Below, in pieces: positions 63,804 through 64,000 of a DNA stretch of 64,000 nt. The DNA comes from Taenia hydatigena (taxonomy: Eukaryota; Platyhelminthes; Cestoda; Cyclophyllidea; Taeniidae). The notes beneath the pieces are model-generated. The model was not told the DNA's origin and searched no databases. It saw nothing but the letters and a program-made list of their open reading frames with translations. Positions within the stretch are counted from its first letter, which is position 1, and the number at the start of each line of letters is the position of its first letter. The stretch is from assembly GCA_036345935.2 (NCBI GenBank), contig JADWOT020001886.1, positions 1-64,000 on the forward strand. The letters run 5' to 3'. A program made the position numbers and the translations under genes.

Positions 63804-64000
63804 GTCAGTAGACGTCCCTCAAGACACAGGTAGACATGCGCCAACAAGTGTTAAGCTTCATCTAATTCCTTGTTTACGTTCTTTCACTTGTCGGTTGATT
63901 TGATTATTTGGTTAGTAGGGTTTTTGTTGGATAGGTGAGGCAATAAGTATATTTCACCGTCTAGGGATCTATTTCCATACTTATCTCTATTCGGTTTACT
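63345..64000 (+). repeat. Module C, copy 3 (truncated by the window end)
   Basis: This is colinear with about 35.29-35.99 kb, for example GGGGCTAATAGTTGGC at 63.7 kb and GTCCCTCAAGACACAGGT at 63.81 kb. Its last part also matches C2 at 55.2-55.4 kb in reverse complement, so it is the outward continuation of the 59-kb palindrome. The RAD54-like exons would lie about 2.5-3.6 kb further on, outside the window. Confidence 0.8.

Noticed and set aside
1..64000. CRISPR arrays, bacterial operons or prophage
   Set aside because: No regularly spaced direct repeats, no dense ORFs and no ribosome-binding-site pattern; the tRNA, LTR and intron features are eukaryotic.

Overview
The window looks like nuclear DNA of a eukaryote, most likely a flatworm (cestode or trematode). 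There is no dense coding on either strand, no operon structure and no ORF above about 165 codons. What is recognisable is animal-type: a pol III tRNA gene, LTR-type elements and decayed multi-exon gene copies. The flatworm reading rests mainly on a 35-bp intron kept in both copies of a dead gene, since very short introns are common in flatworms. It is an inference, not an identification.

Most of the window is a mosaic of long, old duplications in both orientations. (1) 5.5-12.0 kb: two 1,186-bp inverted arms, apparently near identical, around a 4.1-kb loop. (2) 14.1-16.1 kb: a diverged copy (module E) of sequence found again in the 59-kb palindrome and, in part, in modules A and A'. (3) 25.7-30.4 kb (A) and 43.1-48.8 kb (A'): diverged inverted copies, each with a convergent tRNA-Met / tRNA-Arg-like pair. 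(4) 30.6-33.2 kb (B1) and 48.9-51.5 kb (B2): diverged direct copies. (5) 35.3-39.7 kb (C1, +), 52.1-55.4 kb (C2, -) and 63.3-64.0 kb (C3, +, cut by the window end): diverged copies of module C. (6) 55.4-63.0 kb: a palindrome with a 49-bp spacer centred at about 59.3 kb, nearly identical near its centre and more diverged outwards.

The main recognisable gene content is the C-terminal end of a RAD54-type SNF2 DNA-repair ATPase. It is present twice, in C1 and C2. Both copies keep exon-intron structure but carry stops and frameshifts, so they are unprocessed pseudogenes. The copied unit therefore once carried the end of a RAD54-like gene.

Mobile elements are younger than the duplications. An 897-bp non-autonomous LTR retrotransposon (TRIM type) has 186-bp LTRs, a primer-binding site matching the 3' end of animal tRNA-Leu, and a polypurine tract; it sits in A' and is absent from A. 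A 185-bp solo LTR of the same family sits in the left arm of the 59-kb palindrome, and the right arm keeps the intact empty site. The only gene that looks intact is tRNA-Met(CAU) at 26.86-26.93 kb. No intact protein-coding gene could be supported.
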